Shown one piece after another: positions 35,472 through 44,292 of a DNA stretch of 64,000 bases. Within the stretch, counting starts at the first letter, position 1. Each line of letters starts with the position of its first letter. Below the pieces are notes generated by a model. The model worked only from the letters and a program-made list of their open reading frames with translations. It did no database searches and had not been told where the DNA came from. This stretch comes from Rheinheimera texasensis DSM 17496 (GTDB lineage: Bacteria > Pseudomonadota > Gammaproteobacteria > Enterobacterales > Alteromonadaceae): the NCBI RefSeq assembly GCF_000711985.1, contig NZ_KL544005.1:943970-1007969 (forward strand). Reading direction: 5' to 3'. The translations under genes and the position numbers were made by a program.

Positions 35472-36239
35472 CTATCGCGCCAGCCAGCCGCCATCGACGG
35501 CGAGTACATGGCCGTGGACATAGTCACTGGCGCTGGAGGCGAGGAATATCGCCGCACCGGCCAAATCCGCCGGTTCCCCCCAACGACCAGCCGGCAAGCG
35601 GCTTAAAATTTGTTGATTGCGGTCAGCGTTGGCCTGCAGCGCCGCCGTGTTGTCGGTTTTAAAATAGCCCGGCGCAATGGCGTTCACATTGACGCCAAAG
35701 CCAGCCCATTCATTGGCCAGCGCCCGCGTCAGGCCAACTACCGCATGTTTACTGGCGGTGTAGGCCGGCACTGTGATACCGCCGCTGTAAGACAGCATCG
35801 AGGCAATATTAATAATTTTGCCGCTTCTGCGTTCAATCATCGCCGCGCCTAAGCGTTGGCTCAGCAGGAAAGTGGCGTCGAGGTTCACCGCTAAATTTTG
35901 TTGCCAGTCGCTAAAGGCGAAATCCACCGCCGGCGTGCGACTGATAGTGCCGCCACAGTTGACCAGAATGTCTATCTGACCGGCGTAATCCAGTGCTTTT
36001 TCGGCGAGCTGCACCACGGCATTACTGTCGGCCAAATCGGCAGAAAACGCCTGGGCTAAGCCACCTTGCTGGCGAATAGCCGCAACAGTCGCGTCGCTGC
36101 CGCCACTGCCGGAGCTGGCGCACAGGACTTCAGCACCGGCATCGGCCAGCGCTATGGCAATAGCCTGACCCAGGCCACGGCTGGCACCCGTCACTAAGGC
36201 TTTTTTGCCGGTCAGGCCAAACAATTGTTGCAGTTGCAT
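35472..36239 (-). CDS. kduD: 2-deoxy-D-gluconate/2,5-diketo-3-deoxygluconate dehydrogenase
   Basis: A 255-residue short-chain dehydrogenase giving KDG. It has the nucleotide motif VTGASRGLGQAIAIALADAG, NCGG (NAG-type loop), the catalytic Ser-Tyr-Lys region (IASMLSYSGGITVPAYTASK) and the usual C-terminus (LASSASDYVHGHVLAVDGGW). AGGAGAG lies upstream of the ATG. First gene of the kduD-kduI-dctPQM operon, divergent from the second TonB receptor, with the paired operators between them. Confidence 0.95.
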   Translation of the reverse strand: MQLQQLFGLTGKKALVTGASRGLGQAIAIALADAGAEVLCASSGSGGSDATVAAIRQQGGLAQAFSADLADSNAVVQLAEKALDYAGQIDILVNCGGTISRTPAVDFAFSDWQQNLAVNLDATFLLSQRLGAAMIERRSGKIINIASMLSYSGGITVPAYTASKHAVVGLTRALANEWAGFGVNVNAIAPGYFKTDNTAALQANADRNQQILSRLPAGRWGEPADLAGAAIFLASSASDYVHGHVLAVDGGWLAR

Positions 36240-36443
36240 CCGTCTCTCCTGTGGCCGGCCTTAATGTTGTCGGGCCTGGCGTGCTGTTGTCACTATCGAT
36301 TACAAATTTTTATCCATATGAAAATAAACAATTTTTATGGATATGTACCGCCGTTTTTACCCTATCCCCCCAGCAAATCCACATTTTTTTTGCAGTTTTT
36401 TTGTACTGGGTTTGACAGTGATTATGGCTTGGTGTTAGCTTTT

Positions 36444-36491
36444 TGCCATCGGTGGCAAAAAAACGCAAGCGAATTTTGCCACCGATAGACA
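36444..36491. promoter_or_regulatory. Paired uronate-regulon operators, sites C and D
   Basis: TGCCATCGGTGGCA (36444-36457, flanked by TTT and AAA to make a 20-bp palindrome with one mismatch) is followed 33 bases later by TGCCACCGATAGACA (36477-36491). They lie between divergent kduD (36239) and the TonB receptor (36602), so one regulator could control both. The order, the spacing and the AATTT before the second site match the module at 25896-25943. Confidence 0.78.
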
Positions 36492-36601
36492 AAAACAAAA
36501 AACGAATCAACAGGGCTTGTCTTTAAGACGGGCCAGATAAAAAAGCGTCAACGGCGAAGGTCGTATGGCACCATAAGAACAAACCCGACGAGGAAGACAT
36601 C

Positions 36602-39418
36602 ATGGCAGCTCACAAACAGGCATGGCGCCTGCAACCGCTGACTCTGGCAATGGCCATTGCACTCACCGGCAGCTTCAGTGCTTCTGCACTGGCCGCACAA
36701 GACGCCGCTCAGCAAGCCACGCCACAAACCGCCGCAGAAAAAGCCAAAGCAGATAAAGACATCGAAGTCATTGAAGTCACCGGCAGCTTCCGCGACAGTC
36801 TGTCCAATGCACTGAACGTCAAACGCCAGTCTGACAGCGCCATCGACGCCATCATGGCGGAAGACATCGCTGATTTTCCGGATTTAAACCTGGCTGAATC
36901 GCTGCAGCGTATTCCGGGTGTGGCCATCAGCCGCGCCGCCGGTGAAGGACGCCAGATCACCGTACGCGGTTTAGGCCCAGATTTTACCCGGGTCCGCATC
37001 AACGGTATGGAAGCGATCTCCACTTCGGGCGGTACTGACCAGATTGGTGGCGCCAACCGCGGTCGGGGCTTTGACTTTAACACCTTCTCATCCGACTTAT
37101 TCAGCTCGCTGACCGTACGTAAAACCGCCAGCGCCGACGTCGAAGAAGGCTCATTAGGCTCTACCGTCGACCTGCGCGCTGCCCGGCCTTTTGACTACGA
37201 CGGCTTTACTTTCTCCGCATCCGGCCAGCTTGGCTACAACGATTTATCGGAGAAAAACGACCCGAAAGCATCCTTCCTGATCAGCGACCACTTCGCTGAC
37301 GGCAAATTTGGTGCGTTAATTTCCGGCTCGTTCTCTGAGCGCAGCTTAAAAGACCAGGGCGCCAGTACCGTGCGCTGGGCCAACGTCAATGACTTCGGCA
37401 GCTATCAAGGCTCAAAAACCGCCACAGAACTGAACACTATCAACAACGCCTTCCGGCCGCGCTTGCCGCGTTACGATTCCTACACCCACGAAATGGAGCG
37501 GGTCGGTGCCAGCGCTGCCTTCCAGTACCGGCCAAACGACGACACCAAAGTCGATTTGGATATGCTGTATGCCAGCACTGATGCAACGCGCAATGAAATT
37601 TTCCTGCAAGGCATCTTAAACGCCGGCGCCAACCGCCCTACCACTGCAACAGCAGCGAGCGGCGCTACCGGCAACATGAACGTGCTGGAGTATTTCATCG
37701 ACGACACTAATACGATGACGTACGGCAAGTTCGACAACGCCACGGTGCGGGCGGAAAACCGCTTTGACGAACTGGGCACCGACTTCCATCAGATCAACCT
37801 GAACTTCGCCCACCACATCAATGACAGCTTAAAATTTGATGCGATGGTTGGGACTGCAGTGTCGAAATTCGACAACCCGGTGCAAACCACTTTGGTAATG
37901 GAAAAAACCGGCGCAGCTTTTAGCTATGACTATCGCGATGGCGCACGGCAAAGCCCGATCCTGACCTTCGGCGACAGCATATTCCAACCCACCGGCTGGA
38001 CGTCAAACTCAGTGCGCCTGCGCCCGCTCGGTGCGGAAAACCAGTTCGACAGCGCTGAATTAAATCTGACCTGGACCGTCAACGACGTCTGGGTGATCAA
38101 AGGTGGTCTGCACAAAAAAGACTTCAGCTTTGAAAGTTACGAAGCGCGTCGCCAGACTGAAAACGGCGCAGGCATTGTCTACACGCCGGATTTAATCAAG
38201 ACCTATAACTCTGGCTTAGGGCCAAATCCAAACTGGCTGGTGCCGGATTTTGCTGCCATCGACGCCAAATATGGCCTGTATAGCAATACCGGTGTATTCA
38301 CTGTCAGCAAAGATTTCCGCCGTGACGACAACTACTCGGCTGAGGAAAACACCACCGGCATCTGGTTAATGTCATCGTTTAACACTTACTTAAACGACGC
38401 GCCGTTCTGGGGTAACGCTGGTGTGCGCCGCGTTGAGACCGAACAAAGCTCCACCGCCTGGGCCACAGTGGGCGTCACGCCAACCCAGGTCACAGTCGAG
38501 CATAAATACGACGAGCTGCTGCCGTCGCTGAACCTGAACTACGAGCCGTGGGAAGATGTAGTGCTGCGCTTTGGTTATGCCGAAGTAATGGCTCGTGCTG
38601 GCCTCGGAGCCATCCGTCCAAACGTGTCGGTGTCAGTATCAGGTAGCGCGCGTTCAGTCGCCGGCGGTAACCCATACCTGGAACCAACCCGCGCCAAAAC
38701 TTACGATTTAGGCCTGGAAATGTACTTCAGCGACGAATCGATGCTTGGCATTGCACTGTTCCAGAAAGATATCGACAGCCACGTGCAGACGCTGCGTGAA
38801 ACTAAAGCCTTCACTGAAACCGGCTTACCTGTATCAGCCGCCGTTGCCGCCTGTACTGCAGGCCCAGGGTATGGTGAAGCGACCGGTTGTAACGAAAACG
38901 TCGACTGGTCCGTGACCACGCCGTTAAACGGCCCAGGCGGTGATTTAAAAGGTTATGAAGTCAGCTATCAGCTGCCATTTACCTTCCTGCCGGATTTCTG
39001 GAACCGTTTTGGTTTTATCGGCAACCTGACTCATGTGTCAGCGCAGATGGACTACATCAACACCGCAGGTGTGGTGCAGGCCACACGTGATCTGACTGGT
39101 CTGTCGCGCAATACAGTTGCCGCTACGCTGTATTACGAGCATGAAAAACTCAATGCCCGCGTAAGTCTTGCCAAACGCGACAAGTACTTAACCACCGCCA
39201 TTGGCCGTGAAAACAACGACATGGAAGGCACCAACGCCACCACCAACGTCGATGCGTCGATGAGTTATGCCTTCACTGAACAGTGGAAAATCAGCTTCGA
39301 AGCGCTGAACCTGACCAATGAAGTCGATGACCAGTGGGTCGACAGCGCCGGTGACCGCCTGACTTATTACCATGAGACAGGCCGGCAGTATTACCTGGGC
39401 GTGCAGTACAAGTATTGA
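36602..39418 (+). CDS. TonB-dependent receptor, probably for pectin oligomers (2)
   Basis: A 938-residue outer-membrane receptor of the same TIGR01782-like family as the one at 13020-16097. It has a signal sequence (about residues 14-32, ending SASALAA), a TonB-box-like region (KDIEVIEVTGSFRDSL), a plug (MAEDIADFPDLNLAESLQRI, PGVAISRAAGEGRQITVRGL, DFTRVRINGMEAIS) and a beta-barrel ending in Tyr. GAGGAAG lies upstream of the ATG. It leads the group with GH105, pectin methylesterase and acetylesterase. A strong terminator follows it, so the downstream genes may be expressed at a lower level. Confidence 0.93.
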   Translation: MAAHKQAWRLQPLTLAMAIALTGSFSASALAAQDAAQQATPQTAAEKAKADKDIEVIEVTGSFRDSLSNALNVKRQSDSAIDAIMAEDIADFPDLNLAESLQRIPGVAISRAAGEGRQITVRGLGPDFTRVRINGMEAISTSGGTDQIGGANRGRGFDFNTFSSDLFSSLTVRKTASADVEEGSLGSTVDLRAARPFDYDGFTFSASGQLGYNDLSEKNDPKASFLISDHFADGKFGALISGSFSERSLKDQGASTVRWANVNDFGSYQGSKTATELNTINNAFRPRLPRYDSYTHEMERVGASAAFQYRPNDDTKVDLDMLYASTDATRNEIFLQGILNAGANRPTTATAASGATGNMNVLEYFIDDTNTMTYGKFDNATVRAENRFDELGTDFHQINLNFAHHINDSLKFDAMVGTAVSKFDNPVQTTLVMEKTGAAFSYDYRDGARQSPILTFGDSIFQPTGWTSNSVRLRPLGAENQFDSAELNLTWTVNDVWVIKGGLHKKDFSFESYEARRQTENGAGIVYTPDLIKTYNSGLGPNPNWLVPDFAAIDAKYGLYSNTGVFTVSKDFRRDDNYSAEENTTGIWLMSSFNTYLNDAPFWGNAGVRRVETEQSSTAWATVGVTPTQVTVEHKYDELLPSLNLNYEPWEDVVLRFGYAEVMARAGLGAIRPNVSVSVSGSARSVAGGNPYLEPTRAKTYDLGLEMYFSDESMLGIALFQKDIDSHVQTLRETKAFTETGLPVSAAVAACTAGPGYGEATGCNENVDWSVTTPLNGPGGDLKGYEVSYQLPFTFLPDFWNRFGFIGNLTHVSAQMDYINTAGVVQATRDLTGLSRNTVAATLYYEHEKLNARVSLAKRDKYLTTAIGRENNDMEGTNATTNVDASMSYAFTEQWKISFEALNLTNEVDDQWVDSAGDRLTYYHETGRQYYLGVQYKY

Positions 39419-39513
39419 TGTTTAAAAACGGCGCTGGTGCAAACCAGTGCCTGAGTTCTCCCGGCATGGCGTGGTGCGACGCTTGTTCCCGTTGCCCTAC
39501 GCCCTGGATGTTT

Positions 39514-39544
39514 GCAGCGGGTCTGTTTGCCCGCTGCCTTTTTT
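39514..39544 (+). terminator. Rho-independent terminator after the TonB receptor
   Basis: GCAGCGGG (39514-39521) and GCAGCGGG's complement CCCGCTGC (39530-39537) form a perfect 8-bp GC-rich stem with an 8-base loop, followed by CTTTTTT. It lies 95 bases after the receptor stop and just before the GH105 lipoprotein start at 39559. It should end or attenuate the receptor transcript. Confidence 0.85.
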
Positions 39545-39558
39545 GGACGGTATTTGCT

Positions 39559-42081
39559 GTGCTTAAAAATCCCCGAGTTGTTTATTTGGTCCGCCAGCCA
39601 TTGGCATTGTTGATTGGTGGCGTCTGTGCCGGTGTGTTGTTCAGTGGCTGCGCTAAGCCAGTGACGCCTGCGAATTCAGCCATGGCAACGGCCCCTGCCG
39701 GTCTGGCAACCTTAACTGTCACCAATCCGTCGGCTTTTGCCCGGCCAGATTCGCCGGTAACTGTGACTTTCACTGATTTAGGCATCGTTGGCATTCCTGG
39801 TTCAGCCTCAGTCTGGTCAGGCACCAGAGAAATCCCCAGCCAGCTCATCGACAGCGACGGCAATGGCAGCCTCGACAGTCTGTTAGCGATGGCAGATTTT
39901 GCTGCCGGCGAGCAGCAGCAATGGCAAGTGAAACCGACCCCGGCCAGCACCAGCGCAAAACGCACTGCCGCGGAAATTTCGCAAAAAACCGGTGGGCAAT
40001 GGGATGGCAAAGTCTACAAAGGCGGTACTTTTGAGAACGTACAAAGCCTGACGCCGCCACCACAATACACTGATCATTCAGAATTTATCCGCTACGAAGG
40101 CCCGGGCATCGAGTCGGACCGCGTGGCATACCGTATTTATCTCGACTGGCGCAACGGCTTTGATATTTTCGGCAATATTACCGGCAGCCCGGTGCTGCAT
40201 CAGGTCGGCCAGGACGGATACAGCTCTTATCACAGTATGCAGCCGTGGGGCCTGGATTTACTTAAAGTTGGCAAGTCGTTAGGCGCCGGTGGTTTTGGTT
40301 ACTGGGACGGCAGCGCAGCACAAGGCGTGTCGGTGTTAAAAGGCCACAGCGCGACGATTCACCAGTCCGGCCCGTTGTTTTCCTCACTCAGCATTGATTA
40401 TCACGACTGGCAAATCGCCGGCCGCACGCTGGATGTGCGCGCGCATTTGAGCATGCAGGCGGGCAGCCGCTTGCTGAGAAACCAGCTGGAACTCAAAGCG
40501 CCAGACGCTAATGCTAAGCCTCTGGATAATCTGGCGATTGGTCTGGTGAAACACCAAGGCACCGAACTCTTGCAAGGCACGCTGGAGGTTTCCGGTCATC
40601 AGTACACCTACCTCGCGACTTATGGCAAACAAAGCCTGAACAACGATTTGCTCGGCATGGCCGTGGTGTTTAAACGCGGCAAACTGCAAAAACTGACCGC
40701 AGATGCCAACAGCCACGTGGCGGTGATGGAATTAACCGGGCTGGCGCCTGCCAAAATGGGTGAGATGAATCCGGCGCGCAAGCTGGATTATTACCTGCTG
40801 GCTGCCTGGCAAGGCGAGAAAAACGGCATCACCAATCAGGCGGATTTTGTCGCCTATTTACAGCAGCACCTGGAAATCCTCGACCGGCCAATTCGGGTCA
40901 AAATCAGCAACGCCGCCACCACAGCGGCCATCAGCAAGCCGTTAACAGCGCAGCAGGCGCTGTACTGGAGCCAGCAGCTGGCCTATGCCGGTTTACAGTT
41001 GCAGGCACCGCATTATGTCTGGGGCGGCTGGGATTTTGAGCGCGAACGCCCGACCACTTTTGAATACACCACAGGCCTGCTGTTGCAGGCCTATGATGAC
41101 TTGCATCAGCTGGCGCCAAACCCGGCCTACAACCAGGCCATGCTGAAAATGGCCGACTCTTTTGTCGCGGCCGATGGCAGTATTCACAGCTATCAGCGCG
41201 AAAAATTCAACATCGACAGCATCAACAGCGGCAATGTGTTGCTGCGCGCTTATGAACAAACCGGTGAAGCGAAATACCAAAAAGCCGCCGCGTTATTGCG
41301 CGACCAGCTCAAAGACCACCCGAAAACCAGCAATGGCGCCTTTTGGCACAAAAAAATCTATCCGCATCAGGTCTGGCTCGACGGCGTTTATATGGGCATC
41401 CCGTTTCTGGCCCACTACAACCAGCTGTTTAACAATGGTCAGGGGTTAGAAGAAGTGGTGCATGAATTTGTCGCCGTGCGCGACAAATTACGCGACCCGG
41501 CTACCGGCCTGTATTTCCATGGCTGGGATGAAAAAAAGCAGCAGGTCTGGGCTAACAAAACCACAGGGTTATCGCCAGAATTCTGGAGCCGCGGCATCGG
41601 CTGGTTAGCGATGGCGGTAGTCGATACGCTGGACTATATCCCGCGCGAACGCGCTGATTTACGCGCGCCGCTGGAACAAATGGTACGGGAACTGGCGGTG
41701 GCGTTAAAAGCCCATGTCGACCCGGCATCCAAGGTTTGGTACCAAATCCCGAATAAACCCGGCGTCGCTGGCAATTATCTGGAATCCAGCGCCAGCAGTA
41801 TGTTTGTATATTTTTACGCCAAGGCGCTGAATCAGGGCCTGATCGACCAAAGCTATCAAGACTTTACGCTTGCAGCCTATCAGGGCCTGTTGAACCAGTT
41901 TGTGCTGCTCGACGCCAACGGCACCGCACATCTGACGCAAATGGTGCAAGTAGCTGGCCTGGGTTTTGGCCGCGACGGCAGCTATGACTACTACCAAAAC
42001 GAGCCGGTGATCCGCAATGACGCCAAAGGCGTCGGGCCTTTTATCATGGCCGGGGTGCAAGTTGCGCGGCTGTTACAATAA
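39559..42081 (+). CDS. Lipoprotein with DUF4861 and GH105 domains (unsaturated uronyl hydrolase)
   Basis: An 840-residue two-domain enzyme. The GTG at 39559 gives a lipoprotein signal (LALLIGGVCAGVLFSGCAKP). The frame is open back to 39418, but that stretch contains the terminator stem. Residues about 45-430 are DUF4861-like (VTFTDLGIVGIPGSASVWSG, SYHSMQPWGLDLLKVGKSLG, FGYWDG). Residues about 480-840 are GH105/GH88-like (FEYTTGLLLQAYDDLHQL, KKIYPHQVWLDGVYMGIPFL, TGLSPEFWSRGIGWLAMAVV), a family that removes unsaturated galacturonyl ends from rhamnogalacturonan oligomers. Each domain is known alone in pectin loci. The fusion suggests a coupled reaction at the cell surface or periplasm. Confidence 0.85.
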   Translation: MLKNPRVVYLVRQPLALLIGGVCAGVLFSGCAKPVTPANSAMATAPAGLATLTVTNPSAFARPDSPVTVTFTDLGIVGIPGSASVWSGTREIPSQLIDSDGNGSLDSLLAMADFAAGEQQQWQVKPTPASTSAKRTAAEISQKTGGQWDGKVYKGGTFENVQSLTPPPQYTDHSEFIRYEGPGIESDRVAYRIYLDWRNGFDIFGNITGSPVLHQVGQDGYSSYHSMQPWGLDLLKVGKSLGAGGFGYWDGSAAQGVSVLKGHSATIHQSGPLFSSLSIDYHDWQIAGRTLDVRAHLSMQAGSRLLRNQLELKAPDANAKPLDNLAIGLVKHQGTELLQGTLEVSGHQYTYLATYGKQSLNNDLLGMAVVFKRGKLQKLTADANSHVAVMELTGLAPAKMGEMNPARKLDYYLLAAWQGEKNGITNQADFVAYLQQHLEILDRPIRVKISNAATTAAISKPLTAQQALYWSQQLAYAGLQLQAPHYVWGGWDFERERPTTFEYTTGLLLQAYDDLHQLAPNPAYNQAMLKMADSFVAADGSIHSYQREKFNIDSINSGNVLLRAYEQTGEAKYQKAAALLRDQLKDHPKTSNGAFWHKKIYPHQVWLDGVYMGIPFLAHYNQLFNNGQGLEEVVHEFVAVRDKLRDPATGLYFHGWDEKKQQVWANKTTGLSPEFWSRGIGWLAMAVVDTLDYIPRERADLRAPLEQMVRELAVALKAHVDPASKVWYQIPNKPGVAGNYLESSASSMFVYFYAKALNQGLIDQSYQDFTLAAYQGLLNQFVLLDANGTAHLTQMVQVAGLGFGRDGSYDYYQNEPVIRNDAKGVGPFIMAGVQVARLLQ

Positions 42082-43156
42082 CGTACTTTTCTGCTGCATT
42101 GCGCTGTGGTTTGTCAGCAGCGCTATCGCAGCAGATACAGATGAGCCACCGCTGTGGCTGCAGGTGAATGCAAGCAGCGCCCCGAATAGCTTCCGCACTA
42201 TTCAGGCGGCGCTCGACAGCCTGCCGACCGCAGGACCGGACGCCAACCGCTGGGCCATTGTCCGCATCGCACCTGGCCTTTATCGCGAAAAGCTGTTCCT
42301 TCGGCGCGATAAAGTGGTGCTGGCCGGCGGTGGTTTAAACCGCACTATCATCCAATACCCGGAACTTCGGCAGCATTTTCTGGCGGCACGCCAGACTGCG
42401 ACACTCCCCTCCGGTGCTGATCTGGAAAAAGACTGGGGTGCGGCGGTGGTCAATATCAACGCCAGCGATATTCAATTGCTGGATTTGGCAGTACACAACA
42501 GCTACGCCTTAGAAAACCCACATGACCCGGCGCGGTTTGAACATCAGTTTGCCGTGCGCGGTTTTGCCAAAGCGACCCGTATCATCACCGACCAAAGCCA
42601 GTTTGCCAGTAACGGCGCTGATACCATGAGCCTGTGGAATAAACAAAATGGCATGTATCTGCACCGGCAGAGTTTTTTCAGCGGCCGCGTCGATATGCTG
42701 TGCCCACGTGGCAGCGCGCTGGTACTCGACAGTGATTTTGTCAATCACAATAAGGCGGCAACCCTGTGGCACGACGGCGAACTGGCCGCCTCGCAGCAGC
42801 TGGTGGTGCTGAACTCAAGTTTTCACGGCGTCACTGATTTTCAGCTCGGCCGGCGCCATTACGATGGCCAGTTTGTGCTCGCTGGCAACAGATTCAGCAG
42901 CGCGCTGGCAAACCAGCCGATTTTCCGCCGCACCTATCCGGACGAGCCGCAGCGCGACCAGCCAAACCGTTACGGCGACCGGAACTTCTATTATCAAAAT
43001 CAGGGGCCTGCGTATCAATGGCTCAGCGACAATTTCAATGCGGCACAAACTACAGCTTACGCTGACGCGCAAAGTGCCAGCACAACGGTATTCGGTGAGC
43101 GTTGGCAACCACTGACCGAATTAGCCCGCAGCCGGCAATGGCTCAACACCAAATAG
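42062..43156 (+). CDS. Pectin methylesterase, carbohydrate esterase family 8
   Basis: A 364-residue exported right-handed beta-helix esterase removing methyl groups from pectin. The start is probably TTG at 42062, giving the signal MRGCYNNVLFCCIALWFVSS with cleavage after IAAD and GGGGTG upstream. It would overlap the GH105 gene by 20 bases. Family marks: FRTIQAALDSLPTAG, VRIAPGLYREKLFLRRDKVV, FASNGADTMSLW (first catalytic Asp), FFSGRVDMLCPRGSALVLDS (second Asp, in a VDMLCPRG variant instead of the commoner VDFIFG), and the substrate Arg/Trp region near GERWQPL. It prepares pectin for the lyase and polygalacturonase. Confidence 0.9.
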   Translation: MRGCYNNVLFCCIALWFVSSAIAADTDEPPLWLQVNASSAPNSFRTIQAALDSLPTAGPDANRWAIVRIAPGLYREKLFLRRDKVVLAGGGLNRTIIQYPELRQHFLAARQTATLPSGADLEKDWGAAVVNINASDIQLLDLAVHNSYALENPHDPARFEHQFAVRGFAKATRIITDQSQFASNGADTMSLWNKQNGMYLHRQSFFSGRVDMLCPRGSALVLDSDFVNHNKAATLWHDGELAASQQLVVLNSSFHGVTDFQLGRRHYDGQFVLAGNRFSSALANQPIFRRTYPDEPQRDQPNRYGDRNFYYQNQGPAYQWLSDNFNAAQTTAYADAQSASTTVFGERWQPLTELARSRQWLNTK

Positions 43157-43301
43157 AAAAATCGCGTAGGTATCGGCAAACGAAGCCCGCTGGGCGTCAC
43201 ACGCTGGCCACCACGTGGCGTACATATCGTCGCCGTAAATGTTGCCGCCTTACGGACTTGCTAAACGCCTCTGCTTTGAACTCAACAACCGGATGACCGC
43301 A

Positions 43302-44093
43302 ATGACCAAATTCGCTACTGTATTTCTTTTCCTGATGGGACTTCTGATGTTGCCTGTATCCACCCAAGCCACCGGCATTCCAAGTGGCACCAGTACCTCG
43401 ATGCCGGCCCCACGCCTGCACCTGGTCGGCGATTCCACCATGGCCGACAAGACTAACCTGAACTATCCGGAACGCGGCTGGGGTCAGTTACTGCGCGCTT
43501 TTATGTTGCCGGAACTGTCGATCATCAATCATGCCGCCAATGGCCGCAGCACCTTACGTTTTCTCAACGAAGGCCGCTGGCAGTTATTAATCAGTGATTT
43601 AGGCCAGGGTGATTATGTGCTGATCCAGTTTGGCCACAATGACCAGAAACAAGACGACCCGGCGCGCTACGCCGCCGTTGATTCCACCTACCCACAACTG
43701 CTACGCCGTTTTATCAGCGAAGTGCGCAGCAAAGGCGCTATTCCTATGCTCGCCACCTCAATTTGCCGGCGCAGTTTTAACGATCAAGGCGTGCTCGAAA
43801 ACAAACTCGCCGACTACGCCGAAGCTGCCCGTAAAGTTGCCGCCAGTGAAAAAGTAGAACTCTTTGATTTAAACGCACATAGCTGCGCTGATTTAACCCG
43901 CATTGGCGCCGCTGCCAGCCAGGCCTATTTTATCCAGGTGCCAGCCGGCCTTTACCAACAATTCCCGGAAGGCAAAATCGACAACACGCACTTGTCCGTG
44001 CAAGGCGCCAGCTGGATAGCCCAGCTGTTTATCCGCGACTTAAAAGCCAGGCAGCATCCGCTGGCACGGTATGTCTGGCGGAACATGCTCTAA
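43302..44093 (+). CDS. Rhamnogalacturonan acetylesterase (SGNH hydrolase, CE12-like)
   Basis: A 263-residue exported SGNH esterase. The blocks are LHLVGDSTMADKTNLNYPER (catalytic Ser, block I), INHAANGRSTLRF (Gly, block II), LIQFGHNDQKQDDP (Asn, block III) and GKIDNTHLSVQGASWIAQLF (Asp and His, block V). The signal is MTKFATVFLFLMGLLMLPVS. Starts at 43302 or 43293 are both possible, and the first has a weak CGGATG nearby. It removes acetyl groups from pectin backbones and so opens them to the GH105 and lyase enzymes. Last gene of the pectin group, ending before a bidirectional terminator. Confidence 0.92.
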   Translation: MTKFATVFLFLMGLLMLPVSTQATGIPSGTSTSMPAPRLHLVGDSTMADKTNLNYPERGWGQLLRAFMLPELSIINHAANGRSTLRFLNEGRWQLLISDLGQGDYVLIQFGHNDQKQDDPARYAAVDSTYPQLLRRFISEVRSKGAIPMLATSICRRSFNDQGVLENKLADYAEAARKVAASEKVELFDLNAHSCADLTRIGAAASQAYFIQVPAGLYQQFPEGKIDNTHLSVQGASWIAQLFIRDLKARQHPLARYVWRNML

Positions 44094-44245
44094 ATAACGT
44101 ACAACACAAGAGAACAGGCGATGACAGTTGCTAGTGTCTAAGCCCCCAGTTCGGATTTGGCAGCAAGACATCTTTTGCAGAAGTAGTATGGGGGCAGGCT
44201 TGTATTATCTGTTTGTGAAACTGAACGCCTTCATGACCAGAAAAT

Positions 44246-44271
44246 AAAAACGGGCTATACAGCCCGTTTTT
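44246..44271. terminator. Bidirectional terminator
   Basis: AAAAACGGGCT, loop ATAC, AGCCCGTTTTT: a perfect 11-bp inverted repeat whose A and T ends give a T-run on both strands. It separates the acetylesterase (+) from the PEP-CTERM gene (-), 152 bases after the former and 22 from the stop of the latter. Confidence 0.92.
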
Positions 44272-44292
44272 ATTTATACCTCAATACATATG

